From Pedobacter glucosidilyticus (GTDB lineage: Bacteria > Bacteroidota > Bacteroidia > Sphingobacteriales > Sphingobacteriaceae): 64,000 bases of DNA. The stretch is taken from contig NZ_DLHN01000021.1 in NCBI RefSeq assembly GCF_002483235.1, positions 261,665 through 325,664 on the forward strand, in the 5' to 3' direction. Positions within the stretch are counted from its first letter, which is position 1. Each line of letters starts with the position of its first letter. This document shows, piece by piece, positions 1 through 8,345 of the stretch. Under the pieces are notes generated by a model. It worked only from the letters and a program-made list of their open reading frames with translations, searched no databases and was not told the origin of the DNA. The translations under genes were made by a program, and so were the position numbers.

Positions 1-495
1 TACTTTAGAAAAATAATATTCAAAATACCGGGAACTATTATTACTTCCGGTAGCAATAATCGCATCAAAATTTTCTAACCTATTTACAAAGCTGATTTGA
101 GACTTAAATTCAGGTTCAATTTCTATCAATTTATTTAGAATATATGGAATCAGCATATCATCTTGAGAAGACAATTTAATAAGTGCATGATGCCCGGCCA
201 ATAAAACACAAATAATATCGTGGAAACCAACCATTGGGATATTTCCCGCTAAAACCAACCCGATTTTTTTTACGCTTGTATGAAATTCATAATCATTGAG
301 CCAATAAGCAAGGTCTTCGGTGTTTAAAGAACTCGCTACAGCTTTCACAGCATTGCTAACTTCACGCTCGGTAAACCAGCCATTTTTATTTTTGGCTTGT
401 AAAATAAGCTGTTGTAATTGCTCATCTGGTTGAAGCATGTAAGCTCCTAATGTCACCAAAGCCTCAGCTTTTTTCTCTTTATTAAAATTAGACAT
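1..495 (-). CDS. Acyl-CoA reductase, LuxC family (N-terminal part, cut by window edge)
   Basis: The frame runs from an ATG at 493-495 on the minus strand to the window edge, giving the first 165 residues. The stretch GLVLAGNIPMVGFHD followed by an ALIKLSS motif is typical of the LuxC-like acyl-CoA reductases of Bacteroidota, which reduce fatty acyl-CoA or acyl-ACP to the aldehyde using NADPH. The catalytic Cys region lies beyond the window. It is divergent from the ferredoxin gene at 590; I recall this pair as common in Bacteroidota, which hints at a redox link, but that is inference. The family assignment is fairly firm; the substrate is unknown. Confidence 0.8.
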   Translation of the reverse strand, partial: MSNFNKEKKAEALVTLGAYMLQPDEQLQQLILQAKNKNGWFTEREVSNAVKAVASSLNTEDLAYWLNDYEFHTSVKKIGLVLAGNIPMVGFHDIICVLLAGHHALIKLSSQDDMLIPYILNKLIEIEPEFKSQISFVNRLENFDAIIATGSNNSSRYFEYYFSKV

Positions 496-526
496 AGATT
501 TTAAAACTCTAATACTGTAAATGTGT

Positions 527-534
527 TATATTTG
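527..534 (+). promoter_or_regulatory. Candidate -7 box for the ferredoxin gene
   Basis: TATATTTG matches the Bacteroidota -7 consensus TAnnTTTG and lies 55 bases upstream of the ferredoxin start. No clear TTTG -33 box is seen at the expected distance. Confidence 0.45.
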
Positions 535-589
535 CAGCTTAATTTTGGAAGACACAAAACTACGTTTAAGACTGAAGATATTATAAGAT

Positions 590-943
590 ATGGCTATTAA
601 AATTACAGATGAGTGTATAAATTGCGGAGCATGTGAGCCTGAATGCCCTAATAATGCTATTTACGATGCTGGACAGCCTTGGAAATTTTCTGAAGGAACC
701 AGTTTAAAAGGTATTATTGATTTTGGCGGAGGAGAAACACTTGATGCAGATGAGGTACAAAGTGCTATTTCTGATGAAGTTTACTATATAGTTTCTGATA
801 AATGTACAGAATGTAAAGGTTTTCATGACGAGCCACAGTGTGCGGCAGTTTGCCCTGTAGATTGCTGTGTGGATGATGAAGACGTTAGAGAAACTGAAGA
901 AGAACTATTGGCTAAAAAGGCTTGGTTACACCAAGAAGGTTAA
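590..943 (+). CDS. 2[4Fe-4S] ferredoxin (Alvin type)
   Basis: A 117-residue soluble electron carrier with two iron-sulfur cluster motifs. The first has Cys9, Cys12, Cys15 and Cys19 in the order CxxCxxCxxxCP. The second has Cys72, Cys75, Cys84 and Cys88, with further Cys at 92 and 93; the longer gap between its second and third Cys is the insertion seen in Alvin-type bacterial ferredoxins. The C-terminal tail is acidic with a short helix, also usual for the type. It stands alone between a divergent LuxC-family reductase and a convergent stress-protein gene. The redox partner is unknown; the neighbour reductase is only a suggestion. Confidence 0.92.
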   Translation: MAIKITDECINCGACEPECPNNAIYDAGQPWKFSEGTSLKGIIDFGGGETLDADEVQSAISDEVYYIVSDKCTECKGFHDEPQCAAVCPVDCCVDDEDVRETEEELLAKKAWLHQEG

Positions 944-949
944 AAAAAT

Positions 950-980
950 AAAATCCGACATTTTAAAATGCCGGATTTTT
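950..980. terminator. Bidirectional intrinsic terminator
   Basis: The arms AAATCCG (951-957) and CGGATTT, each extended inward by CATTTT/AAAATG, form a stem bordered by A-rich DNA on the left and T-rich DNA on the right. It lies between the convergent ferredoxin and universal stress protein genes, so it can serve both. Confidence 0.7.
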
Positions 981-1460
981 TTATGATTTAGTAGGCACAA
1001 TTAAAACAGGACAAACAGAATGTCTGCTAATGTTTTCTGCTACAGAACCTGCAATAAAATGGCTTAATCCAGTTCTGCCATGCGTACCCAAAACAATTAA
1101 ACTCGCATTAAAACTTTTGGCAGTATTGATAACTTCATCTGTAATATTGCCTTCCAAAATAAACTCGCTAACAGCTAAACCCTGTGCAAATTCATCTTTA
1201 ATTTTATTTACCAAGTTAGTAGCACTTTCTTTTTGTATATCTAAAATATTAGGAATAGATATGCCTGGGTCTCCCAATAAAGGGTCGGCAGCAATATTAG
1301 CTGTTACCGGAAACTCATTTACGTGTATTAAACCAACCTCAGCACCTAGCGTTTTTGCTAAAGCGAAACCATATTTTGCAGCATTATAAGAATATTTGCT
1401 ATCATCAACCGCAATTAAAATTTTTTGAAAAGTGGCGAAATTTTCCATGATGTCATTCAT
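981..1460 (-). CDS. Universal stress protein, UspA family
   Basis: A single-domain Usp of 159 residues with the Rossmann-like fold: an N-terminal KILIAVDDS strand and loop, and near the C-terminus the nucleotide-binding signature GTHGRTGLSHFIAGS, which fits the G-2x-G-9x-G(S/T) motif of ATP-binding Usp proteins. Such proteins are cytoplasmic and accumulate under starvation and other stress. The start at 1460 gives MNDIMENF; the second ATG at 1448 is equally possible because no ribosome binding site decides between them. It is transcribed divergently from the NlpC/P60 gene. Confidence 0.88.
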   Translation of the reverse strand: MNDIMENFATFQKILIAVDDSKYSYNAAKYGFALAKTLGAEVGLIHVNEFPVTANIAADPLLGDPGISIPNILDIQKESATNLVNKIKDEFAQGLAVSEFILEGNITDEVINTAKSFNASLIVLGTHGRTGLSHFIAGSVAENISRHSVCPVLIVPTKS

Positions 1461-1501
1461 TTGTGTTAATTTACATAAAATTATTTCTACATTATAATTT
1501 T

Positions 1502-2293
1502 ATGGACAAACAGTTTGCAATTGCTTTTTTATCCGTTGTGCCATTAAGGGCAAACGCATCACATGCCTCAGAAATGGTTTCGCAAGTTTTATTTGGAGAA
1601 ACCATGCAAGTGCTTGAGCATGAAGACCATTGGTTAAGAGTAAAAACTTATTTTGATGATTATGAGGGCTGGATTGATGAAAAGCAAGTGAAATTTTTAG
1701 AAGATTCCTTTTTAGAAAAGCTACATCAAAATACTCAGTTTTTAACTTTAGATATCAATACTTTGGCTTTAAAAGGACCACAAAAAGAGCCAATTTATTT
1801 ATGTGCCGGTAGTTTGCTGCCGTTTTTTGAAGATGGAAAATGTATTTTGGATGATGAGCAATATCAAATTATCAGTAGTAATGTCATGATGCCTAATGCT
1901 GATGATTTTGCCGGCGATGTAGAAGAAATAGCAAAAAGATTTTTAAATGCCCCTTATTTATGGGGCGGCCGAACGCATTTTGGTATAGATTGCTCGGGCT
2001 TTACTCAAATGGTTTTTAAAATGTTAGGAAAAAAAATCAAAAGAGATGCCTCTCAACAAGCAGAACAAGGTACTTTAGTTAATTTTCTTACCGAAGCCAA
2101 AGCTGGCGATTTAGCTTTTTTTGATAACGAAGAAGGCAGAATTACCCATGTAGGTATCATGCTTAATAATAGCCAAATTATACACGCATCTGGAAGAGTA
2201 AAAATTGATTTTATAGATAATCAGGGAATATTCTCAACAGATTTAAAAAAATATTCACACAAGCTTCGTATTATTAAGAGATATCAAAACTAA
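1502..2293 (+). CDS. SH3-domain NlpC/P60 peptidoglycan endopeptidase
   Basis: With the ATG at 1502 the product has 263 residues: an N-terminal bacterial SH3-like region (about residues 1-80, with the pattern ..VLEHEDHWLRVKT..GWI), a linker, and a C-terminal NlpC/P60 cysteine peptidase (about 135-263). The catalytic triad is visible: Cys164 in DCSGFTQ, His216 in THVGIML and a polar third residue near His228. Enzymes of this type, such as YkfC, cleave bonds to D-Glu or diaminopimelate in stem peptides. An in-frame start 39 bases upstream would add a hydrophobic leader, so secretion cannot be ruled out; with the start chosen here no signal peptide is seen and a role in muropeptide recycling is likely. 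Confidence 0.88.
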   Translation: MDKQFAIAFLSVVPLRANASHASEMVSQVLFGETMQVLEHEDHWLRVKTYFDDYEGWIDEKQVKFLEDSFLEKLHQNTQFLTLDINTLALKGPQKEPIYLCAGSLLPFFEDGKCILDDEQYQIISSNVMMPNADDFAGDVEEIAKRFLNAPYLWGGRTHFGIDCSGFTQMVFKMLGKKIKRDASQQAEQGTLVNFLTEAKAGDLAFFDNEEGRITHVGIMLNNSQIIHASGRVKIDFIDNQGIFSTDLKKYSHKLRIIKRYQN

Positions 2294-2353
2294 TCGTGGT
2301 TTTTCGGGTTTAAATACCTAAATTCATTAGCTCATTAAAGTTTTATAAGCCTT

Positions 2354-4714
2354 TTGCGATTTATTGTCCTATTTCTGATTTTTAGCAGTTTTAAAATGCT
2401 TCACGCTCAGGTAGTTTTACAACCAGGTAAACTACCAGAAAAGGCTTACATTACAACTTATGCAAATATTCTTAATGTTGGTAATCGCACTTATACCATC
2501 AACCAAATAAGAGCGCAAGAAAATAAACTCTCGTTTCAACCTATAAAAAATAACGAAGCCAGTTTAGGTTTTACTAAAGATACTTATTGGGTTAAATTCT
2601 CGATTAAAAATAATACAGATCATGAATTGATGTATTATTTAGAAACCGCCGAACCTGTTACAGATAATGTAAACTTATACTTATTTAAAAGTACAGATAA
2701 GCACAAATTTACATTACAAAAAAGTGGAGATAACATTGATTTCTCTGAGAAAAGTATTAAAAATAGAGCGACTTTATTCAAGATAGAATTAATGCCTCAT
2801 GAAGAGAAAAACGCTTATTTAGAGATTATTAATGATGGCGAGAAGAATAATCTACCGCTGATATTGATTAGTCAGGAAAGTTTGCTACAAAAGGTTTATC
2901 ATGAGCAAATCGTATTTGGTGTTTTTTATGGGATATTATTACTAGTTTCAATTTTTTATCTCTTTTTTTACTTTGCACTTCAAGACAGGTCTTTCTTATA
3001 CTATTCTGTATATGTGATATTTGTAGCGCTTTGTCATTTTTCTTTAGACGGATATTATCATCAGTACTTAAGTAAAACCAACTCTTGGTTTTCTTTGCAT
3101 GCTGTCATCATATTTGCCATTTTAGGTTCATTCTTTTTTGGAAAATATACCGAAGAGTTTTTAAATATTAAGAAGTATAATCCGTTTTTGCATAGGTTAT
3201 TTAGCGTTATTTATTTTGCTTTTGGGGCAGTGTTTTTAGGTGTTTTGTTAATTCCTGCTTTTTTGGAGTTTTCGTACCCTATAGTTAATGTTTTAACCTT
3301 GGCAGGGATGTTATTGATTTTAGCCTCTGTAGTAAGTTTAAATGTTAAAAAGCAGCCTATAGACATATTTTTTACGTCAGGTATTGCTATTTTATTTTTG
3401 AGTTTTACAGTTGCTATTTTACTAAATTTTGGTGTTTTATCTCTTGGGATAGATAATATTACCAAATTAGGGATAGGTCTAGAGGTAATAGCACTTTCTT
3501 TATCCATGTCCAATCGTATTAGATTATTAAAAACAGATAGGGAGAAACTACAAACCATTGCTCTACAACGTTCGCAAGAGATGAATGAGGTGAAATCTTA
3601 TTTTTTGTCTAACATGAGTCATGAGTTAAGAACACCTTTAAATGCAATTTTGGGTATAGCAAATTCATTAGAAGCCGATATAAATGATCAAAAAGTGAAA
3701 GAAAAGATGGAAACTATCAAGTACGTTTCTGATAGTTTGATATCTTCTGTTAACGATATATTGGATTTCTCTAAAATAGAAAAAGGCGAGTTGCAATTAC
3801 AAAAGGCTAAGTTTAATCCTATTAAAACTTTAGAAAAATTAACTTTTAATGCAGCCATACAGGCGAAAGATAAAGGCTTATCTTTTGATTTTATAAAGCC
3901 TACAGAAGCTGATTTCGCAGTAATAGGAGATGAGGCGAGGTTAAGTCAAATTATCAATAATGTTCTTAACAATGCCATTAAGTTTACCGTGAAAGGTGGT
4001 GTGAAGTTTATTGTTTCTAGTGAGGTTGTAGATAAAAATTTAAATCTAAATATTGAAATAAGTGATACCGGAATAGGCATAAGCCAAGAGAAGATAAATA
4101 CCGTATTTGATATGTTTACACAAGTAAATATTGATAATAAGCGCAAATTTGGTGGCTTTGGTATTGGCTTATGTATTGTTAAAGCTTTGGTTGACTTACA
4201 TGAAGGCGAGGTAAGTTTAGAAAGTACCTTAAATGAGGGAACAACATGTAAAGTAGTATTAAGTTATGAACTGGTGTCACAAGAGGCAAAGGCTATAAAC
4301 TTATTCCCAACAGATCATTGCGATTTATTAGGTAAAACAGTTTTAGTAGTAGAAGATAATCAGCTAAACCAAATGGTTGTGAAGATGATTTTAAAGAAGT
4401 GGGCCAACACTAAAGCTTTGTTTGCTGCTGATGGCGCAGAGAGCTTAGAAGTTCTTAAAAATAACGAAGTAGATATTATTTTAATGGATTTACAAATGCC
4501 CGTAATGGATGGCTACGAAGCTACAGCGGCTATAAGAAACAGTGAGGCTGGTGCCCATTATAAGGATATTCCTATTATTGTTTTAACGGCTGATGTGATG
4601 GAAAGCACCAAACAACGTGTGTTTGAGTTAGGTGTGAATGATTACATGACAAAGCCGGTAGATCAACACGTTTTATACGAGAAAATAACCACACAACTAT
4701 CTCAGGTAGGATAG
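2354..4714 (+). CDS. 7TM-DISM hybrid sensor histidine kinase
   Basis: A 786-residue hybrid kinase. In order: signal peptide ending near LHAQ (1-19); extracellular 7TMR-DISMED2 domain (about 35-170, with the typical TKDTYWVKFSIKN stretch); seven membrane helices (about 180-390); HisKA dimerisation domain with the phospho-acceptor His423 in MSHELRTPLN; HATPase with N and G boxes (DTGIGIS, GFGIGLCIV); and a C-terminal receiver with Asp712 in LMDLQMPVMDGYEA. The start is inferred to be TTG at 2354 because the next ATG (2396) would remove the signal peptide. The ligand and downstream target are unknown. It ends 3 bases before a convergent WD40 gene. Confidence 0.9.
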   Translation: MRFIVLFLIFSSFKMLHAQVVLQPGKLPEKAYITTYANILNVGNRTYTINQIRAQENKLSFQPIKNNEASLGFTKDTYWVKFSIKNNTDHELMYYLETAEPVTDNVNLYLFKSTDKHKFTLQKSGDNIDFSEKSIKNRATLFKIELMPHEEKNAYLEIINDGEKNNLPLILISQESLLQKVYHEQIVFGVFYGILLLVSIFYLFFYFALQDRSFLYYSVYVIFVALCHFSLDGYYHQYLSKTNSWFSLHAVIIFAILGSFFFGKYTEEFLNIKKYNPFLHRLFSVIYFAFGAVFLGVLLIPAFLEFSYPIVNVLTLAGMLLILASVVSLNVKKQPIDIFFTSGIAILFLSFTVAILLNFGVLSLGIDNITKLGIGLEVIALSLSMSNRIRLLKTDREKLQTIALQRSQEMNEVKSYFLSNMSHELRTPLNAILGIANSLEADINDQKVKEKMETIKYVSDSLISSVNDILDFSKIEKGELQLQKAKFNPIKTLEKLTFNAAIQAKDKGLSFDFIKPTEADFAVIGDEARLSQIINNVLNNAIKFTVKGGVKFIVSSEVVDKNLNLNIEISDTGIGISQEKINTVFDMFTQVNIDNKRKFGGFGIGLCIVKALVDLHEGEVSLESTLNEGTTCKVVLSYELVSQEAKAINLFPTDHCDLLGKTVLVVEDNQLNQMVVKMILKKWANTKALFAADGAESLEVLKNNEVDIILMDLQMPVMDGYEATAAIRNSEAGAHYKDIPIIVLTADVMESTKQRVFELGVNDYMTKPVDQHVLYEKITTQLSQVG

Positions 4715-4717
4715 TTT

Positions 4718-5614
4718 TTAAGCTATAAAATCCCAAATTTTTACTTGTTTATCATCGCTTACAGAGATGATAAACCTACCATCTGATGACCAGCAAACAT
4801 CGTTGACTGATAACCTGTGGCCTTCCATCCCTTTATCAATACTTAAATTTTTAAATAAACTTAAGTCATCAGCTCTCCAAATCTTGATGGATTTATCTCT
4901 GCTACAAGTTATGAAATAAGGTAGGGTAGGATGATAAGCGATTTTATAAATAGCAAATAAATGAGCCGGAAAATTATGTTCGCAAGCCCAATTCTGGGTA
5001 TGCCAGCTTCTTAAATGCGCATCTCTAGAACCTGTTAGTAAAAAACGATGGTCTGGTGAGAATTTAATAGCTCCAACACCCATATTGTGCGCTTCAAACT
5101 CGTGTATAAAAGTGTAATCTTGTAGGTTATAAACTCTTACTAAATTATCATTTGAAGCTGTTACCAGATAATTTAAAACATCGCTAAAATCAAAAGATCT
5201 TACTTTTTCATTTCCGGATTTAAATTGATGGATGATATTTTTATCTGCTAAAGAAATAATGAAAATACTTCCATCATCTGTAGAAACGATGAGTTCTTCT
5301 TTAACAGGATGATATTTGATATGAAAAATAGCAGATACTAGGGGAAGAGCTTTTAAAAGTTTAGTACTTGTTAAATCAAAGAATAAGAGCGTACCATCAT
5401 TACAACCCGCAATTAATAATTGCTGAGTAATTACGATTTCTAGAGCGTAAATGGTGCTTTTAACTTGATTGAAAATGCGTTGATGTGTTTGACTTTTTAA
5501 ATCCCACTCAACAATTCCTTTATCATTACCAGCTGTATAGGCTAATGAAAGTTCTGGATGACTGATAACAGCATAAACTGGGTTATTATGGCCTTCTAAA
5601 GTATCTACTCCCAT
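4718..5614 (-). CDS. WD40-repeat protein
   Basis: A 298-residue protein made almost wholly of WD40 blades. Repeated GH(N/D)xxVxxVxxxP...LxSxSxDxxxxxW patterns are visible, for example KFSPDHRFLLTGSRDAHLRSW and CWSSDGRFIISVSDDKQVKIW, enough for a seven-bladed propeller. No signal peptide, membrane segment or extra catalytic domain is seen, so it is probably a cytoplasmic protein-binding scaffold. It follows hisIE by 51 bases on the same strand and may be the last gene of the histidine transcript, although nothing in the protein points to histidine synthesis. Confidence 0.85.
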   Translation of the reverse strand: MGVDTLEGHNNPVYAVISHPELSLAYTAGNDKGIVEWDLKSQTHQRIFNQVKSTIYALEIVITQQLLIAGCNDGTLLFFDLTSTKLLKALPLVSAIFHIKYHPVKEELIVSTDDGSIFIISLADKNIIHQFKSGNEKVRSFDFSDVLNYLVTASNDNLVRVYNLQDYTFIHEFEAHNMGVGAIKFSPDHRFLLTGSRDAHLRSWHTQNWACEHNFPAHLFAIYKIAYHPTLPYFITCSRDKSIKIWRADDLSLFKNLSIDKGMEGHRLSVNDVCWSSDGRFIISVSDDKQVKIWDFIA

Positions 5615-5665
5615 TATTTAAAAACTAAAGCAAGTCTAAAGTGTCTGAAATGTAATATCTCACCT

Positions 5666-6253
5666 CTACTGATGTCTAGATTCTAGATTTTTAGCAATAT
5701 CTTCTAGCGTAAAGCCTTTCTCCTTTAAAAGTACTAAAAGGTGGAAAATTAAATCTGATGATTCGTTAATGAAATCTGTATCTGTTTCTGCTAAGGCAGC
5801 AATAACAGTTTCTACCCCTTCTTCACCAACTTTTTGCGCAATTTTATTTAAACCTTTTTGACGTAGTTTATTAACGTAAGATTCCTGACTAGGATTATCA
5901 TATCTATCTTTAATAATAGCTTCAAGTTTGAAAATAAAGTTTTGATTATAATCAGTAAAAAAGCAGCTTCTAGAGCCTGTATGGCAGGTTGGTCCAACCG
6001 GGCTAGCTTTAATTAAAATAGTATCTTGATCACAATCTATGCTGATAGATTTCACGAAAAGAAAATTTCCGCTTTCTTCACCTTTTGTCCATAACCTATT
6101 TTTAGACCTTGAGAAAAAAGTAACTTTTCCTTCTTTCTCTGTTTTTAAATAAGCTTCTTCATTCATGTAGCCTAACATTAAAACTTCTAATGTTTGCTCA
6201 TCTTGAATAATTACTGGCACTAAGCCATCGCTCTTTTGGAAATCTATTTTCAC
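5666..6253 (-). CDS. hisIE: Bifunctional phosphoribosyl-AMP cyclohydrolase / phosphoribosyl-ATP pyrophosphatase
   Basis: Catalyses steps 2 and 3 of histidine synthesis. The N-terminal HisI half (about 1-105) has the metal-binding pattern with SIDCDQD and the TCHTGSRSCF cysteine motif. The C-terminal HisE half (about 110-195) has the helical pyrophosphohydrolase fold with KVGEEGVETVIAAL and ESSDLIFHLLVLL. A length of 195 residues is usual for the fused enzyme. In this operon it is separated from hisF by a toxin-antitoxin pair whose last stop codon ends only 2 bases from its start, so translation is probably coupled to the toxin gene. Confidence 0.96.
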   Translation of the reverse strand: MKIDFQKSDGLVPVIIQDEQTLEVLMLGYMNEEAYLKTEKEGKVTFFSRSKNRLWTKGEESGNFLFVKSISIDCDQDTILIKASPVGPTCHTGSRSCFFTDYNQNFIFKLEAIIKDRYDNPSQESYVNKLRQKGLNKIAQKVGEEGVETVIAALAETDTDFINESSDLIFHLLVLLKEKGFTLEDIAKNLESRHQ

Positions 6254-6255
6254 TA

Positions 6256-6555
6256 TTACTGAAATTTTAATTTTTTTGGATGTTGTCTTGTGTCAAAAAT
6301 TCTTAAGATAATAATCTGTTTGTTCTCATGATAGTAAATCAAACTATTATGTTTTATGATGACACATTGTCTAAATTGCTGTTCTTCATGAATGATAGGA
6401 TACAATTTAGGGTTATTGTCTATAAGTTTTATTTGATGCTCAATTTCATTTAAAAAATGGGTAGCAACTTTAATATTCCATTTTGATATGAGGTATTCTA
6501 GGATAATTGATAAATCATTTTCAGATTCAGGAGACCAAACTATCTCATTAATCAT
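6256..6555 (-). CDS. RelE/ParE-superfamily toxin
   Basis: A 99-residue protein with the compact RelE/ParE fold pattern: VWSPESENDLSIILEYL (first helices), FLNEIEHQIKLIDNNPKLYPII, then the strands FRQCVIIKHNSLIYYH and IIILRIFDTRQHPKKL. The RIFDTRQHP end is the usual C-terminal strand of ParE/RelE toxins, where an Arg and a His often sit in the active or binding site. Members either cleave mRNA at the ribosome or inhibit gyrase; the sequence alone does not say which. Its ATG overlaps the stop of the upstream antitoxin by 4 bases. The pair is embedded in the histidine operon. Confidence 0.8.
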   Translation of the reverse strand: MINEIVWSPESENDLSIILEYLISKWNIKVATHFLNEIEHQIKLIDNNPKLYPIIHEEQQFRQCVIIKHNSLIYYHENKQIIILRIFDTRQHPKKLKFQ

Positions 6556-6791
6556 TTATAGATTTTTTTTAATTTATCTATTACCTCTTGATGCGGTTTT
6601 CCTTTACCTGATTTTACGGACTCCATAGCATCAAAAACACCCTCTTGTTGCTCTTTTGTGAGTAAATCCCATTGTTTATGGTCTACAGAAGCTGATTTGT
6701 TTTGAGAAATAGCAATCAAATTCAAGTCTGCTAAATTCTGTAATAGCTTTTTAACTTTTGGATTTAATATTTCTATGGTGATGGATTCCAT
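6552..6791 (-). CDS. Antitoxin partner of the RelE/ParE-like toxin
   Basis: A 79-residue protein, lysine-rich at the C-terminus, preceding and overlapping the toxin gene by 4 bases, the standard antitoxin-first order. The N-terminal part (SITIEILNPKVKKLLQNLADLNLI) could be a strand-helix dimerisation and DNA-binding segment. The C-terminal half (KEQQEGVFDAMESVKSGKGKPHQEVIDKLKKIY) fits the toxin-wrapping helix of short Bacteroidota antitoxins. The function is inferred mainly from position. It starts 26 bases after the hisF stop, so expression from the his promoter is likely. Confidence 0.72.
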   Translation of the reverse strand: MESITIEILNPKVKKLLQNLADLNLIAISQNKSASVDHKQWDLLTKEQQEGVFDAMESVKSGKGKPHQEVIDKLKKIYK

Positions 6792-6817
6792 AACTTAAAA
6801 TTACTAAAAATTAGTTT

Positions 6818-7573
6818 TTATATCCTTACCGCTATATTATTTTGTTTTAATAAAGCTTTTAATTCTGGTATTAATATCTCACCATAATGAAAAACAGAAG
6901 CAGCTAAAGCAGCATCAACATCAGATTTTTGGAAAACATCTATAAAATCTTGCTCATTACCGGCTCCGCCAGAAGCAATAACAGGTATGGTAACCCTATC
7001 ATTAATTTCTTTAAGGAGGATATAATCAAAGCCAGATTTTGTACCATCTTTATCCATAGAAGTTAACAATATTTCGCCTGCACCTCTGCTTTCAGCTTCT
7101 TTTATCCAATGTTGAGTTTGTATTTCTGTAGGAATTCTACCTCCGTTTAAATGAACAAAATCACCATGAGGTAAATGCTTGGTGTCAACAGCTACAACCA
7201 CAAATTGTACGCCGAAAGCATTGGCTAACTCATTAATTAATTCTGGTCTTCTTACAGCGGCAGAATTGATAGATATTTTATCGGCACCTGCATTTAGAAG
7301 TGCTTCAGCATCTTTTAACTCACTTATGCCACCGCCAATGGTAAATGGAATATTAACCTGACGAGCTACCGCCTTAACCATATCTAAAGTGGTTTTTCTT
7401 TTTTCGTGAGTAGCGGCTATATCTAAGAAAACCAATTCATCTGCACCTTGTTGAGAGTATTGCCAAGCCAGTTCTACCGGGTCTCCGGCATCTCTTAAAT
7501 CAACAAAATTTACGCCTTTAACCGTTCTTCCGTCTTTAACGTCTAAACAAGGGATAATTCTTTTACTTAACAC
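6818..7573 (-). CDS. hisF: Imidazole glycerol phosphate synthase, cyclase subunit
   Basis: The (beta/alpha)8-barrel subunit that joins ammonia from HisH to PRFAR to give imidazole glycerol phosphate and AICAR. The two catalytic Asp are visible in IPCLDVKDGR near the N-terminus and VVVAVDTK in the middle. Phosphate-binding motifs IGGGI and VIASGGAG are intact. A length of 251 residues is normal. It lies 13 bases after hisA in the operon, so hisH, hisA and hisF are closely packed, as expected for the subunits and the preceding enzyme. Confidence 0.97.
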   Translation of the reverse strand: MLSKRIIPCLDVKDGRTVKGVNFVDLRDAGDPVELAWQYSQQGADELVFLDIAATHEKRKTTLDMVKAVARQVNIPFTIGGGISELKDAEALLNAGADKISINSAAVRRPELINELANAFGVQFVVVAVDTKHLPHGDFVHLNGGRIPTEIQTQHWIKEAESRGAGEILLTSMDKDGTKSGFDYILLKEINDRVTIPVIASGGAGNEQDFIDVFQKSDVDAALAASVFHYGEILIPELKALLKQNNIAVRI

Positions 7574-7586
7574 AATGATTTAGGGC

Positions 7587-8336
7587 TTAAAGCGAAGTAA
7601 GCATTTGTAGATTCCAGTTTTTAATTTCTTCTATAGAAATTCTTCCCTCATAAATGGCTTTACCTACCACACAAGACTCAATTTTAAACTCATTTAATTC
7701 TTCAATATCAGCCATAGAGCTGATACCACCAGAAGCAATTAATTTAATAAAAGGAGAGTGGGCTAATAATTTTTTATAGATATCAACACCGGCACCACCT
7801 AGTTTTCCGTCTTTATTAATATCGGTACATAAAAATCTAAAGAAACCTAGTTGTAAGCATCTATCCACATAATCCATTAGTTTGATAGGAGAGCTTTCCA
7901 TCCATCCAGAGTATTTGATTACTTCATCCAATACATCTATAGCAACCACCACCTGGTCAGAACATTTGGTTTTGTTACAAACTTCTTTGCTTAATTCTTC
8001 TAAGAAAGTTGGGTTGGTAATGGCTTGTGTACCTACAATAACACGATGAATACCAGAGTCTATTAATTCTTTTACTTTATCGATACTTCTAACACCACCA
8101 CCATATTGCACTTTCATATCGGTTTTCTTAATGATATCAAAAAGGTATTGCTGATTAGAGAAATCGCCTTTTGCGCCATTTAAATCTATGATATGAACAA
8201 ACTCGGTACCGTTAGATTGGTAAGTTTCTATTTGTTCTTCTAAGGATACTTCGTACTGCGTTACCTGGTTATAATCGCCTTCGCGAAGTCTAACTACTTT
8301 CTGATTTAAAACATCTACTGCAGGAATGATATACAT
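7587..8336 (-). CDS. hisA: Phosphoribosylformimino-5-aminoimidazole carboxamide ribotide isomerase
   Basis: The Amadori isomerase that converts ProFAR to PRFAR. The 249-residue barrel shows the catalytic Asp in IIPAVDVLNQKVVRL, the first phosphate motif YGGGVRS, the second acid region CTDINKDGKL and the second phosphate motif LIASGGIS. It is homologous to HisF and sits between hisH and hisF with 9- and 13-base gaps, which indicates one transcript. Confidence 0.96.
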   Translation of the reverse strand: MYIIPAVDVLNQKVVRLREGDYNQVTQYEVSLEEQIETYQSNGTEFVHIIDLNGAKGDFSNQQYLFDIIKKTDMKVQYGGGVRSIDKVKELIDSGIHRVIVGTQAITNPTFLEELSKEVCNKTKCSDQVVVAIDVLDEVIKYSGWMESSPIKLMDYVDRCLQLGFFRFLCTDINKDGKLGGAGVDIYKKLLAHSPFIKLIASGGISSMADIEELNEFKIESCVVGKAIYEGRISIEEIKNWNLQMLTSL

Positions 8337-8345
8337 CTCTTGAAA

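Noticed and set aside
1030..1389. Open frame of 119 codons on the plus strand
   Set aside because: Antisense to the universal stress protein gene, with no protein-like motif.
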